A stretch of DNA of 11,748 bases from an uncultured bacterium. GTDB taxonomy: Bacteria; Edwardsbacteria; AC1; EtOH8. The first letter of the stretch is position 1. Each line of letters starts with the position of its first letter. A program made the position numbers and the translations under genes. The notes beneath the pieces are model-generated. The model saw only the letters and a program-made list of their open reading frames with translations. It ran no database searches and was not told where the DNA came from. Below, one piece after another: positions 1 to 6,994 of the stretch. The DNA is taken from contig CALGNM010000348.1 of NCBI GenBank assembly GCA_937958665.1, positions 1 to 11,748 on the forward strand. The letters run 5' to 3'.

Positions 1-10
1 TTTCGTCATG

Positions 11-34
11 CCACCAGTATATCATATTTGGTGG
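11..34. repeat. Short inverted repeat downstream of the FG-GAP protein gene
   Basis: CCACCA at 11-16 is an exact inverted repeat of TGGTGG at 29-34. The intervening 12 bases can add a small TAT/ATA pairing around a 3-base loop. It lies 13 bases beyond the stop codon of the last gene, where a terminator would be expected. No run of T follows the hairpin on the minus strand, so it is not a canonical intrinsic terminator. It may stabilise the 3' end, bind a protein, or be chance. The window edge at base 1 prevents seeing more. Confidence 0.3.
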
Positions 35-47
35 CTCGAATGCGACT

Positions 48-2030
48 TTACCCTATCTTATTGTTATATACCCTTGCATCAATTTTAGCGCGGCAAATAT
101 AAACACCGGACGATACTCGATGGCCACCTGTATTTTCCCCGTCCCAAAACAGGGTGTGTGTCCCCGATTTCTGCATCCCGCGAAAGATTCTTTTTACCAG
201 CCGGCCCTCAATATTATATATTCCGACATCCATCGTCATTTCAACGGGAAGATGGTAGAAGATTTTTACAGTTCCCCGGTTGGATGATATGCTCACCTCT
301 ATACTATCCGATGTCAGTTCATCCCCCGTAACTCCGCTCAGTACCTGGAAATCGACCGACACCTCGTCAACCACCGGAGATTGATAGAGGCTATTGGAGT
401 TGAATGAAAGTTGGTATTGGGCGTATTTGGCGTCAGGGATTCCAGCTTTGAGACCCGGGGAAGCTACCGGGATCCATTCGCTCCAGTTGATATCGTCGGG
501 AATAGGTGTGTTGCCCGACCGGATAGCGAACTGGACCGAGGCACTCTCGGGGAGATCTGCCGCCCAATCACAGCTACCCCATTGGTAAGTGTCAGACCCA
601 TTGCCAAAGACCGAAGATCCGTATGCCTCGGTCTTTGAGCGGTCGTGGGCATTCCCATTATCTTTGGATGAAATATGTCCATAGACCGAAGGAATGGAAT
701 CATAGCCAGCATATCCCGTCTTATCTACATCATGATAGATATAGCTCCAGGTGTTGAAAGTCGTGCCGTAAAAGCCCTGGCCCTGAACGCCGTTGGTGAT
801 CAATACATCCATGGTTCCGCTTTGCGACATTTTATCCACCAGGACGCCTACCGCCCCATGCGAAGGCAGGTCGGTTCTTTCGGTAAAATCAGGCCCCCAA
901 TAAACATATGAAGGGACATCATGGGTATCGACCGTATATGGCAGGCTGTCGCGATCGTACCAGTTGGCAAAGATTATATCCTTATGGCCGTCGTGGTTTA
1001 TATCCGCCACCGCATTGCAATATGCTGATCTGGTGGGCAATTCGGTTCGGGGGCGACTGGTAAACCCCGTTGATGATCCCCAATAGATGTAGGACTGGAT
1101 GTTATAGCTGGCTCCGTCATGACAGTTACTGAACACGATATCCAGCCAGCCGTCTTTATCCAGGTCATCGACCGAAACGCCGTATGCGCCGTGGGTTTCC
1201 AGTTGTTCCCGGCTGCTGGCATCATAGTAGATGTCGCTGGTCCCCTGCCCATAATAGACATACGACGGCAGGTTGAAGGTAAAGCTGCCGTCATAAACCC
1301 CCTGCCGGTTGGTGAAAACGATGTCCAGTCTGCCGTCCTTGTTCAGATCGGCCACGGCGATATCTGTGGCTCCGATGGTCGTCAGTTCCGTCCTGTTTCC
1401 GGGGCTGTATCCGTCCTTGCTTCCCCAATAGATGTATGAATTGACGTTGTTTGAGTAATCTGCCCCCCGGTAGTTGGCAAAAATGATGTCCAGTTCCCCA
1501 TCATGATTCAGATCCACCACATAGTTCGCATGGGCGGCCAAGGTCGGCAACCCCAGGGTATCGCTCAGATGAAAGCCGTCCTTGCTGCCCCAATAGATCA
1601 ATGAATTGGTGCTCCAGCTGATGTTATCGTTATAACTGCTGAATATGATATCCAGATTCCCGTCCTTATTCAGGTCGGCCACCGAATTTCCGGTGGCCCC
1701 GTGGGTCGGCAGCTGCAGACAGCTGTCGGCGGAAAACGTCCAGTCCTGCTTTCCCCAATAAACAAAGGAATTGATGTTGAAATTTGTGTAATTGTCATGC
1801 AAATTGCTGATTATCAGATCCGGCCGGCCGTCCTTATTGAGGTCGTAAACAGCACCCGGGTTGGACTTCAAGCAGCCGCTGTCTGCCCCCTCGGTGGAGG
1901 AAAATATATTGGCATCGTAATCTCCGTCGGCGAAATCGGTCTGGCTGGCCTCGCGCCAGGTTTCGGCCCAGGCATTATGACATAGCACAAATAGACCGGC
2001 CGCAATAAAGGAAAGTATCACTTTTCTCAC
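48..2030 (-). CDS. Secreted FG-GAP/VCBS seven-repeat beta-propeller protein with FlgD-like C-terminal domain
   Basis: About 660 aa with a GTG start at 2028-2030, chosen because GGAGGG sits 7 bases upstream and the signal peptide (MRKVILSFIAAG..., ending near AWA) then begins at residue 1. An ATG at 2043-2045 would add five residues but has no ribosome site. Seven repeats of about 55 residues each carry a calcium-type loop (DLNKDG.LDI.FSN) and a SYIYWGS strand. The loops lie at about residues 63, 119, 173, 228, 289, 343 and 399, giving a full seven-bladed integrin-like propeller. The seventh loop (DKMSQSGTMD) has lost most acidic ligands. Residues about 465-565 (W..W...QYQLSF) resemble a beta-sandwich module common in FCB secreted proteins. 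Residues about 580-660 (IYNIEGRLVKR, WDGENTGG, SGVY) form a FlgD-Ig/type-A-like domain that ends rather abruptly at NNKIG. The protein is probably exported to the cell surface or medium, possibly by a type IX-like route, which is inference. The ligand is unknown. Confidence 0.9.
   Translation of the reverse strand: MRKVILSFIAAGLFVLCHNAWAETWREASQTDFADGDYDANIFSSTEGADSGCLKSNPGAVYDLNKDGRPDLIISNLHDNYTNFNINSFVYWGKQDWTFSADSCLQLPTHGATGNSVADLNKDGNLDIIFSSYNDNISWSTNSLIYWGSKDGFHLSDTLGLPTLAAHANYVVDLNHDGELDIIFANYRGADYSNNVNSYIYWGSKDGYSPGNRTELTTIGATDIAVADLNKDGRLDIVFTNRQGVYDGSFTFNLPSYVYYGQGTSDIYYDASSREQLETHGAYGVSVDDLDKDGWLDIVFSNCHDGASYNIQSYIYWGSSTGFTSRPRTELPTRSAYCNAVADINHDGHKDIIFANWYDRDSLPYTVDTHDVPSYVYWGPDFTERTDLPSHGAVGVLVDKMSQSGTMDVLITNGVQGQGFYGTTFNTWSYIYHDVDKTGYAGYDSIPSVYGHISSKDNGNAHDRSKTEAYGSSVFGNGSDTYQWGSCDWAADLPESASVQFAIRSGNTPIPDDINWSEWIPVASPGLKAGIPDAKYAQYQLSFNSNSLYQSPVVDEVSVDFQVLSGVTGDELTSDSIEVSISSNRGTVKIFYHLPVEMTMDVGIYNIEGRLVKRIFRGMQKSGTHTLFWDGENTGGHRVSSGVYICRAKIDARVYNNKIG
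726..1850 (-). repeat. Seven tandem FG-GAP/VCBS coding repeats (about 165 bp each)
   Basis: The coding sequence repeats with a period of roughly 54-61 codons. The DNA trace is visible as recurring CCCCAATA(G/A)A blocks (for example near 895, 1079, 1425, 1590 and 1754), which encode the YWG strand. The repeats have diverged at the DNA level, so this is an old protein-domain duplication rather than a recent tandem expansion. It could still cause assembly or alignment slippage. Confidence 0.8.
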
Positions 2031-2037
2031 GGTTCTG

Positions 2038-2043
2038 CCCTCC
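2038..2043 (-). promoter_or_regulatory. Ribosome binding site GGAGGG that decides a GTG start
   Basis: The minus strand reads GGAGGG, then 7 bases, then GTG at 2028-2030. This is near-ideal Shine-Dalgarno spacing. It overlaps the ATG at 2043-2045, which has only an A-rich stretch upstream, so the GTG is the likely start of the FG-GAP protein. Confidence 0.75.
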
Positions 2044-2076
2044 ATATTTTTTTCAAAACCACTGCTTTATACTATG

Positions 2077-2105
2077 AATATACACCCGTCGGCGCCGGCT
2101 GTCAA
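2077..2105 (-). promoter_or_regulatory. Sigma-70-type promoter for the FG-GAP protein gene
   Basis: On the minus strand the -35 box is a perfect TTGACA (2100-2105), followed by a 17-base spacer and a -10 box TATATT (2077-2082), one mismatch from TATAAT. Transcription would start near 2070, leaving a leader of about 40 bases before the GTG start. The promoter lies in the 86-base gap after the GT4 gene, so the propeller gene can be transcribed alone. Confidence 0.8.
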
Positions 2106-2116
2106 GGAAATAAATT

Positions 2117-3193
2117 TTATTGCCGGAAGATCTTGGCATATACGCCTGCCGTGGCCTCCGCGGTCCTTTCCCAGGAAAACAGCCTGGCCCGGGCCAGCCC
2201 CCTTTGGCGCAAGTCGTCGGAAAGTTTGGCGTCATCCAGCACTTGCAATATCTTATCCCTCAGGGCCTCATGGCCGCTGGGGTCGATCGTCAGGCCGGCC
2301 TCCCCGGCCACTTCGGGCAGCGAGGTGGTGTCGGAGGTTATCACCGGGCAGCCCGAGGCCATGGCCTCCAGCACCGGCAGGCCGAATCCCTCGTATAACG
2401 ATGGGAAGGCCAGGATATCCGATGCGGCGTAATAAAGCGGCAATTCGCTTCCAATGACATGATCCCTGATCACGACTCGGTTTGAAAGACCCTGTCTGGT
2501 AATATAATCCTGCTCGGACCTCGATATCCGGCCCACCTTAAGCAGAATAATATCCTGTCTGGTCTTGGCCAGCTGGAGGAAGGCCTTAAGAACGGTTATG
2601 AAGTTCTTTCTGGGGGCCGGAGTGCCCACATGAAGGACTATCTTGATATCCGCTGGAATTCCTATTTTCCTTCGACATTCTATTTTATTCCGGGGATGAT
2701 ATTCAGGAGAAACTCCCAGCATTATGGGGGTGATCCTTTCAGGCTCAAGATGGTAGATCCTTACCAGGTCATTCTTGGTGGCCTGCGAGATCGATATTAT
2801 GTGGTCAGCCTTTCTCAAGCCAGAGTACAGCATCCTCCTCCAGATCTTTTCCAATGGGTTGCTTGGCATTATCAGAGGGATCAGGTCCAGGCAGGTTACA
2901 ATCCTTCTTTTGCCGGGCATCAGGAATGAAAGATTTTGGCTGAGCAGGTGGACATTGTCCTGGTGCTGGTAGGCCTGACTGCAACGGCTCCAAAATACAG
3001 GCTTGGCCCAGGCCCGGCCAATTGGAATGGTCCTTTTTTTGCCCTCCCGGCCGTAGAAATCGCACGAGCCTTGGGAATGGTTATAATGACAGAACACCAA
3101 GCCGGGAGTTCCCTGCAACTGCCGGTAAAGGTTCCAGGAATACACCCCGGCTCCGCTATGCTCCGGCTGGTCGTTTATGAGTTCAATAAACAT
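2117..3193 (-). CDS. GT4-family (group 1) glycosyltransferase
   Basis: 358 aa with an ATG start, a normal length for a GT-B retaining glycosyltransferase. The N-terminal acceptor domain begins with the glycine-containing loop SGAGVYSWNL (about 13-22) and has CLDLIPL (about 101) and SQATKNDL (about 136). The C-terminal nucleotide-sugar domain shows LHVGTPAPRKNF (about 187-198). The donor-binding EX7E signature has E268 and E276, followed by SGCPVITSD and SLPEVAG. Such enzymes add a sugar, often mannose, from a nucleotide-sugar donor to a growing surface glycan at the cytoplasmic face of the membrane. The donor and acceptor cannot be read from sequence; manC further upstream makes GDP-mannose a reasonable guess. 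The gene sits between a terminator and the propeller promoter. No clear promoter is visible in its 54-base upstream gap, and its ribosome site is weak (AAGGG about 11 bases upstream). Confidence 0.93.
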   Translation of the reverse strand: MFIELINDQPEHSGAGVYSWNLYRQLQGTPGLVFCHYNHSQGSCDFYGREGKKRTIPIGRAWAKPVFWSRCSQAYQHQDNVHLLSQNLSFLMPGKRRIVTCLDLIPLIMPSNPLEKIWRRMLYSGLRKADHIISISQATKNDLVRIYHLEPERITPIMLGVSPEYHPRNKIECRRKIGIPADIKIVLHVGTPAPRKNFITVLKAFLQLAKTRQDIILLKVGRISRSEQDYITRQGLSNRVVIRDHVIGSELPLYYAASDILAFPSLYEGFGLPVLEAMASGCPVITSDTTSLPEVAGEAGLTIDPSGHEALRDKILQVLDDAKLSDDLRQRGLARARLFSWERTAEATAGVYAKIFRQ

Positions 3194-3211
3194 CTAACTG
3201 CAAGCCCTTAA

Positions 3212-3240
3212 CAAAAAGCGGGCGGAAGATTCCGCCCGCT
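3212..3240 (-). terminator. Intrinsic (Rho-independent) terminator after the PorV-like gene
   Basis: A perfect 10-bp stem, AGCGGGCGGA paired with TCCGCCCGCT, closes a 4-base loop and is followed on the minus strand by TTTTGTT. Together with the last stem base this gives five T in a row. It begins about 8 bases after the stop codon of the PorV-like gene. On the plus strand the hairpin is not followed by T, so it acts only for minus-strand transcripts. Confidence 0.92.
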
Positions 3241-3247
3241 GGCGATA

Positions 3248-4231
3248 TCAAAACCCCGCCGAGACATCCACCCGCAGGGGATGGCCCAGCCCCGGGTAAG
3301 GCGTGTAGGCACAGTCCACCCGGTACCTGTCGTACCGCACCCCAAAACCCAGCCCCAGCCCGGCGAAATCGTCCATCTCGGACCCGTTCTGGATGCCCCT
3401 AAGGCTTCCGTTGTATCCCGCCCGCAGGGCAAGATATTGGACGAAATTGAACTCCGCCCCCAGATTGGCTTTCACCGGTTCGCCGGCCGACTTGTTCCCG
3501 GTTACCAGTAACAGCAGTTTGTCGGCAAACGGCCGGTACTCCAGCCCGGCCCTCACTATCAGCGGCATCCGCTCCCTGGTTTCGATGAATGGCTGAAAGG
3601 CCGCCCCAATATTATTGACCGCCAATCCCGCCGTCAGGCTGGTGCCGTAGTTACGTCCGCCTGGAGCCTTGAACAACTTCCGGGCCACCCAGGACGGATC
3701 CATCCGATAGAGACAACCCAGATCCATGGCCCCTCCGCTGGAGGAATAATCGAGGGTCCGCTCATATATCAGCTTGACCCCGGCGCCGGCCGAGAACCTG
3801 TCGGTGGCCCGCCTTCCGTAACCAGCCTGCAGCACGGTTGACGAATATCCGAAATAGCCCAAGCCCTCCCCGGTGGGGTCGGCCAGTGAGGTCTGTTTGA
3901 TATCCCCGCTGTTAAGATAGCTGAGGGACAAAGCTAAGGCGGCATTTCCGCCCCGGGGGTGGACATAGGCGATGTTCCCCATCTGGATTCCGGCGATGTA
4001 GCGGACAAAGCCACCCGATAACTCGCGTCCGGGGCAGAACGGCAGGGCTCCCGGGTTGCCCATGGCTCCGGTGATGTCCCCGGCCATGGCCACCGTAGAC
4101 TCGCCCAGGGATGCCGGTACCGCCCGCAACGGCACCCTCAAGAATGAGTATCCTGTCTCCTGCCCTGGGGCCACCGAGGCTGAACCGGCTACGATCAGAA
4201 TAGCCGCGGCTATAAGTGACAGTCTTTTCAA
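3248..4231 (-). CDS. PorV/PorQ-family outer-membrane beta-barrel protein
   Basis: 327 aa from a TTG start at 4229-4231. That TTG overlaps the stop of the upstream gene as TTGA and places a signal peptide (MKRLSLIAAAILIVAGSA) exactly at the N-terminus. The longer reading from 4282 would bury the signal peptide behind 17 residues and overlap the neighbour by 55 bases. After the signal comes the family hallmark SFLRVPLRAVPASLG followed by a GNPGAL motif (about residues 29-65), then alternating strand-like segments with many Gly and aromatic residues. The protein ends in Phe, the usual outer-membrane barrel signal. In Bacteroidota PorV shuttles type IX cargo and PorQ works at the surface; many FCB-group homologues have no assigned role. 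It is probably translationally coupled to the 112-aa gene, is followed by a strong terminator, and lies about 1.2 kb from a gene for a putative cargo protein. Confidence 0.8.
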   Translation of the reverse strand: MKRLSLIAAAILIVAGSASVAPGQETGYSFLRVPLRAVPASLGESTVAMAGDITGAMGNPGALPFCPGRELSGGFVRYIAGIQMGNIAYVHPRGGNAALALSLSYLNSGDIKQTSLADPTGEGLGYFGYSSTVLQAGYGRRATDRFSAGAGVKLIYERTLDYSSSGGAMDLGCLYRMDPSWVARKLFKAPGGRNYGTSLTAGLAVNNIGAAFQPFIETRERMPLIVRAGLEYRPFADKLLLLVTGNKSAGEPVKANLGAEFNFVQYLALRAGYNGSLRGIQNGSEMDDFAGLGLGFGVRYDRYRVDCAYTPYPGLGHPLRVDVSAGF

Positions 4232-4566
4232 TCCTTGTTGTCCCCCGGTTGGTTGAGCGAAAGGAAGAATACCCTCTGCCAACGGTCATCGGAGCCAATA
4301 ATTTGGCTGTTGTCGAAATTGAACGAAGGCCGGGACAGGACCGAGGCAAACTCCCGGCGATGCATCCACAGCCAATCCTGTACCTCGTCGTGTTCCAGGT
4401 TGTTCAGAAAATGGACGAATTCCTCCAAGGTGAACCCGCTTTGGGCTCGGCTTTCGAACCAGGCCTCGATCTCTCCGCTGTCCAGGCTGGACAGCAGCTC
4501 GAAGAGATCACCCCAGTCCTTGCCCGGTCCGACCGGGTTGTGATTGTAGCTTTTAAAATAGGTCAT
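4228..4566 (-). CDS. Unrecognised 112-aa protein, coupled to the PorV-like gene
   Basis: 112 aa with an ATG start 4 bases after AAGGGG and about 27 bases from a predicted transcription start. I do not recognise a family. There is no signal peptide, membrane segment or Cys motif. The middle (about residues 20-78) looks helical and acidic, with paired Trp/Phe positions (LFELLSSLDSGEIEAWFESR; DWLWMHRREF). That pattern would suit a small cytoplasmic helical or protein-binding domain. The tail after about residue 80 is polar. Its stop shares bases with the start of the outer-membrane protein gene, so the two are probably made in a fixed ratio. It may be a regulator or a helper for that protein, but nothing in the sequence proves this. 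Confidence 0.75.
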   Translation of the reverse strand: MTYFKSYNHNPVGPGKDWGDLFELLSSLDSGEIEAWFESRAQSGFTLEEFVHFLNNLEHDEVQDWLWMHRREFASVLSRPSFNFDNSQIIGSDDRWQRVFFLSLNQPGDNKD

Positions 4567-4599
4567 CTTGCCCCTTACAATATTTCCCGCCCTATCAGT

Positions 4600-4628
4600 A
4601 TGATAACTTATAAACCGCCAGTTGTCAA
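4600..4628 (-). promoter_or_regulatory. Sigma-70-type promoter for the 112-aa/PorV-like unit
   Basis: On the minus strand the -35 box is a perfect TTGACA (4623-4628), followed by a 17-base spacer and a -10 box TATCAT (4600-4605), one mismatch from consensus. Transcription would begin near 4593, about 27 bases before the ATG at 4566. It lies right after the ComFB gene, with no convincing terminator in between, so the unit may also receive read-through from the large upstream operon. Confidence 0.78.
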
Positions 4629-4652
4629 TCTACCCGGGAGCAGGCATGCCGG

Positions 4653-4955
4653 TCACTGACGGGAGATGGTGTTCAGCCCCCTCTTCTTGTTGTGGCGGGG
4701 GTGCCGGGCCACCGCCTCCACGGCCTTCACCAATGCGGCGATCACCTGAACCTTGAGCTGCGCAGTGGACATGTTGACCATGGTATGGATATGCCCCCCG
4801 TCGCTGGCCACGTAGTGGGGCGGCAGGTTGTTCAGGGCATGAGCCATGATATCCAACTGGCAGGTCCGGCAGTGGCAGATCTCCGGCTTGCTGGCCAGCA
4901 CCATCCGGAGCTCGTCCTTAACCAGCTTCTCGGTGTAATTGGTCAGTTTGGTCAT
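4653..4955 (-). CDS. ComFB-family protein (late competence ComFB domain)
   Basis: 100 aa with an ATG start overlapping the transporter stop as ATGA, and GGAGG 4-5 bases upstream. It shows the ComFB pattern: NYTEKLVKDEL at the N-terminus, then CHCRTCQLDIMAHALNNLPP (about residues 27-46). C27, C29 and C32 are likely metal ligands. A histidine-containing loop and a C-terminal helix ending in ARHPRHNK follow. The family is named after a Bacillus competence-operon member of unclear role; cyanobacterial members have been reported as c-di-GMP receptors. There are no competence genes here. The partners are the Na/Pi-type transporter and the SPOR lipoprotein, so a regulatory role on the transporter is more likely than DNA uptake. 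That role is inference. Confidence 0.82.
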   Translation of the reverse strand: MTKLTNYTEKLVKDELRMVLASKPEICHCRTCQLDIMAHALNNLPPHYVASDGGHIHTMVNMSTAQLKVQVIAALVKAVEAVARHPRHNKKRGLNTISRQ

Positions 4956-6994
4956 GATCCCTCCGTTCTGTTTGGCTTGGACCGCCCCAGCAGGACGGCC
5001 ACTCTCTGGCTGGCATGGAAGTTTATCCGTTCGAAGTCGCCCAGCAGGTCCAAGTGCAGGCTGCTGGTCTCCCTCGATTCCTTGAGACCCATCTGCAGAC
5101 GCTCCAGATGTTTCTTGTAAAGCTCCTTCTCCAGCCGCAGGACCTGGTCCTTGCGGGCCTGGGCCTGGCCGGCCAGATCCAGGTCTCCGGAGGCCAGGGC
5201 CCCGATGGCCAGATCCATGGTCCTCAGGGTTTCCCGATGGAGTTGTTCGATGTCCTTGAGGCCCTCGGGGGAAAATGACAACAGATGCTCTATCTTTTTA
5301 CCGGCCTGGCTCATGATGCTCTTGCTGATCACATCGCCGATATTCTCGATATAATTTAGGATATAGAGCAATTCCACCCCCCGGCTTGACTGGTCGCTGG
5401 AGAGGTCCTCTTGGGCGATCTTAGCCACGAAGGGGGTAATGGCCTCGTGTAGCAGATCCACCTTGTCATCATCGGCCACCAAGCTGTCCCGCAGGGACAT
5501 GTCGTTCTTCTCCAGAGCCTGAAACGAACGGCTAAGCATGTCCCGCACCAAGTCGGCCATCCTCAAGATCTCCTGGGCCACCTGCCCGATTGCCAAGGAT
5601 GGCGTCTCCAATGCCCTCTCATCCAGATACTTGGGCCCAAAATCATCCTGCTGGCGGAACATCTTGGGCACCGTCCTTTCCAGCAACCCGCCCAAAGGCT
5701 TCAGGAACGGCAGGAACAGCAGGGCGGCCAGCAGATTGAACAGACTGTGGGCGTTGGCAATCTGTCGGGCGGTATCGCCTCCGAACTTCTGGACCAGCTC
5801 CACGAAAGGACCCAGGGCGGCAAAGGCCAGCAAGCCGGCGGTCACCTTGAAGACGGTATGGGCCCAGGCCACCTTGGCCGCCTCCCGGCTCCCTCCCCAA
5901 GCGGCCACCAGGGCCGCCCCGCAAGTCCCGATGTTGGCCCCGATCAGAACCGGCAGGGCCGATTTCAGCGACACCAACTCCTGGAAGGACAGGGTCAGCA
6001 ACAGCCCGATGGTCACCGCCGATGATCGTACCAGCAGGGTCAGCAATATCCCTATGGCCAGGCCCAGCAGGGGCATTCCCTCCATCCCGGAGAACAGTTC
6101 AAGGAACCACGTCATCGACCGCAGCGGTAACAGGGAGTCAGCGGTCAGCTTCATCCCGAAGAATATCAACCCGAAACCGAAGACGATCTGGGGATAATAG
6201 CGCCAGGGACGTTTGCCGGCCGCCATCATGGCCAGGAACCCTCCGGCCACCAGGGCCAGGCAGTAATCGGACAGCTTGAAGGCGATCAGCTGGACGGTGA
6301 TGGTGGTGCCGATGTCCGCCCCCAGGATCACCCCCAGCACCTGGCCCAAGTTAAGCAGGCCGGCGTTGGCCAAGGATACCAGCATGATGCTGGTGGCGGT
6401 TGAGGACTGGATGATGGCCGTCACCAGGATCCCGATGCCCAGCCCCAGAAAACGGTTGTCGGTCAATCCCCACAGCATCTGCTTCAGCCGGGCACCGGCC
6501 GCCTTCTGAAGTCCGCGGGAGCAAAAACGGATGCCAAACAGGAAGATGGCCAGCCCACCCAGCACCCCCAGCAGCGATATCAGCCACCAGTTCCTCGGCT
6601 GGGAAACCAGTTCAAAGGTCAAGGGAGGAACCTGGCTGCGGGGCAGGCAGGCTTGGATATACACCTTCTGGGATTCGATTAGGGGGGTTACCCGGCACAG
6701 GGCATAACCCCGGGCATCAGACGTAGCGGTGTCGGGATCCAGCCGGGCGGTTTGATGCCCCACCGCCGAGAAAGCCACCTTAACTCCGGGGGCGGGCCGG
6801 CCCCGTTGGTCCGATACCTGAACCACCAGGGAAGCAGGCGCCGACCGCCGCGAGCAGACTGTCTGGCGATCGCCGGAGACATCCCGTCCGGTGGCATCGA
6901 CCGCTTTGCTAAGGGTTAGTTCCGCCCGGGCCGTCGTCCCGGAGGCGAAGGTCAATACCAGTCCGATGGCCAATATTTGGGGAAAAATCCTCAC
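4952..6994 (-). CDS. Na/Pi-cotransporter-family protein with N-terminal Ig-like and C-terminal PhoU-like domains
   Basis: 680 aa with a GTG start overlapping the upstream stop as GTGA. A signal peptide (about 1-24) is followed by an Ig-like domain (about 54-132: SLVVQVSDQRGRPAPGVKV, ARGYALCRV). The membrane core runs about 137-435 and contains the family's two inverted repeats: QSSTAT (196-201) with GADIGTT (225-231), and RSSAVT (323-328) with GANIGTCG (352-359), then HSLFN (416-420). Residues about 460-670 form a helical PhoU-like cytoplasmic domain. Ordinary NptA/YjbB relatives are about 540-560 aa and lack the secreted Ig-like part. The second QSS motif has Arg where Gln is usual. It probably moves phosphate, or controls its efflux, across the inner membrane with Na+. 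The substrate is inferred from the family. It is tightly coupled to the SPOR and ComFB genes. Confidence 0.9.
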   Translation of the reverse strand: MRIFPQILAIGLVLTFASGTTARAELTLSKAVDATGRDVSGDRQTVCSRRSAPASLVVQVSDQRGRPAPGVKVAFSAVGHQTARLDPDTATSDARGYALCRVTPLIESQKVYIQACLPRSQVPPLTFELVSQPRNWWLISLLGVLGGLAIFLFGIRFCSRGLQKAAGARLKQMLWGLTDNRFLGLGIGILVTAIIQSSTATSIMLVSLANAGLLNLGQVLGVILGADIGTTITVQLIAFKLSDYCLALVAGGFLAMMAAGKRPWRYYPQIVFGFGLIFFGMKLTADSLLPLRSMTWFLELFSGMEGMPLLGLAIGILLTLLVRSSAVTIGLLLTLSFQELVSLKSALPVLIGANIGTCGAALVAAWGGSREAAKVAWAHTVFKVTAGLLAFAALGPFVELVQKFGGDTARQIANAHSLFNLLAALLFLPFLKPLGGLLERTVPKMFRQQDDFGPKYLDERALETPSLAIGQVAQEILRMADLVRDMLSRSFQALEKNDMSLRDSLVADDDKVDLLHEAITPFVAKIAQEDLSSDQSSRGVELLYILNYIENIGDVISKSIMSQAGKKIEHLLSFSPEGLKDIEQLHRETLRTMDLAIGALASGDLDLAGQAQARKDQVLRLEKELYKKHLERLQMGLKESRETSSLHLDLLGDFERINFHASQRVAVLLGRSKPNRTEGS

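Noticed and set aside
3248-4282. Longer PorV-like protein starting at 4282
   Set aside because: It would place 17 residues before the signal peptide and overlap the upstream gene by 55 bases. The TTG at 4229-4231 fits the signal peptide and the TTGA overlap.
4633-4650. Palindromes CCCGGG and GGCATGCC after the ComFB gene as a terminator
   Set aside because: They do not form one stable hairpin and no T-run follows on the minus strand.
5538-6197. Plus-strand open frame of 219 codons inside the transporter gene
   Set aside because: It lies opposite the membrane core. The translation is Ser/Arg/Pro-rich without motifs, while the opposite strand encodes conserved transporter signatures.
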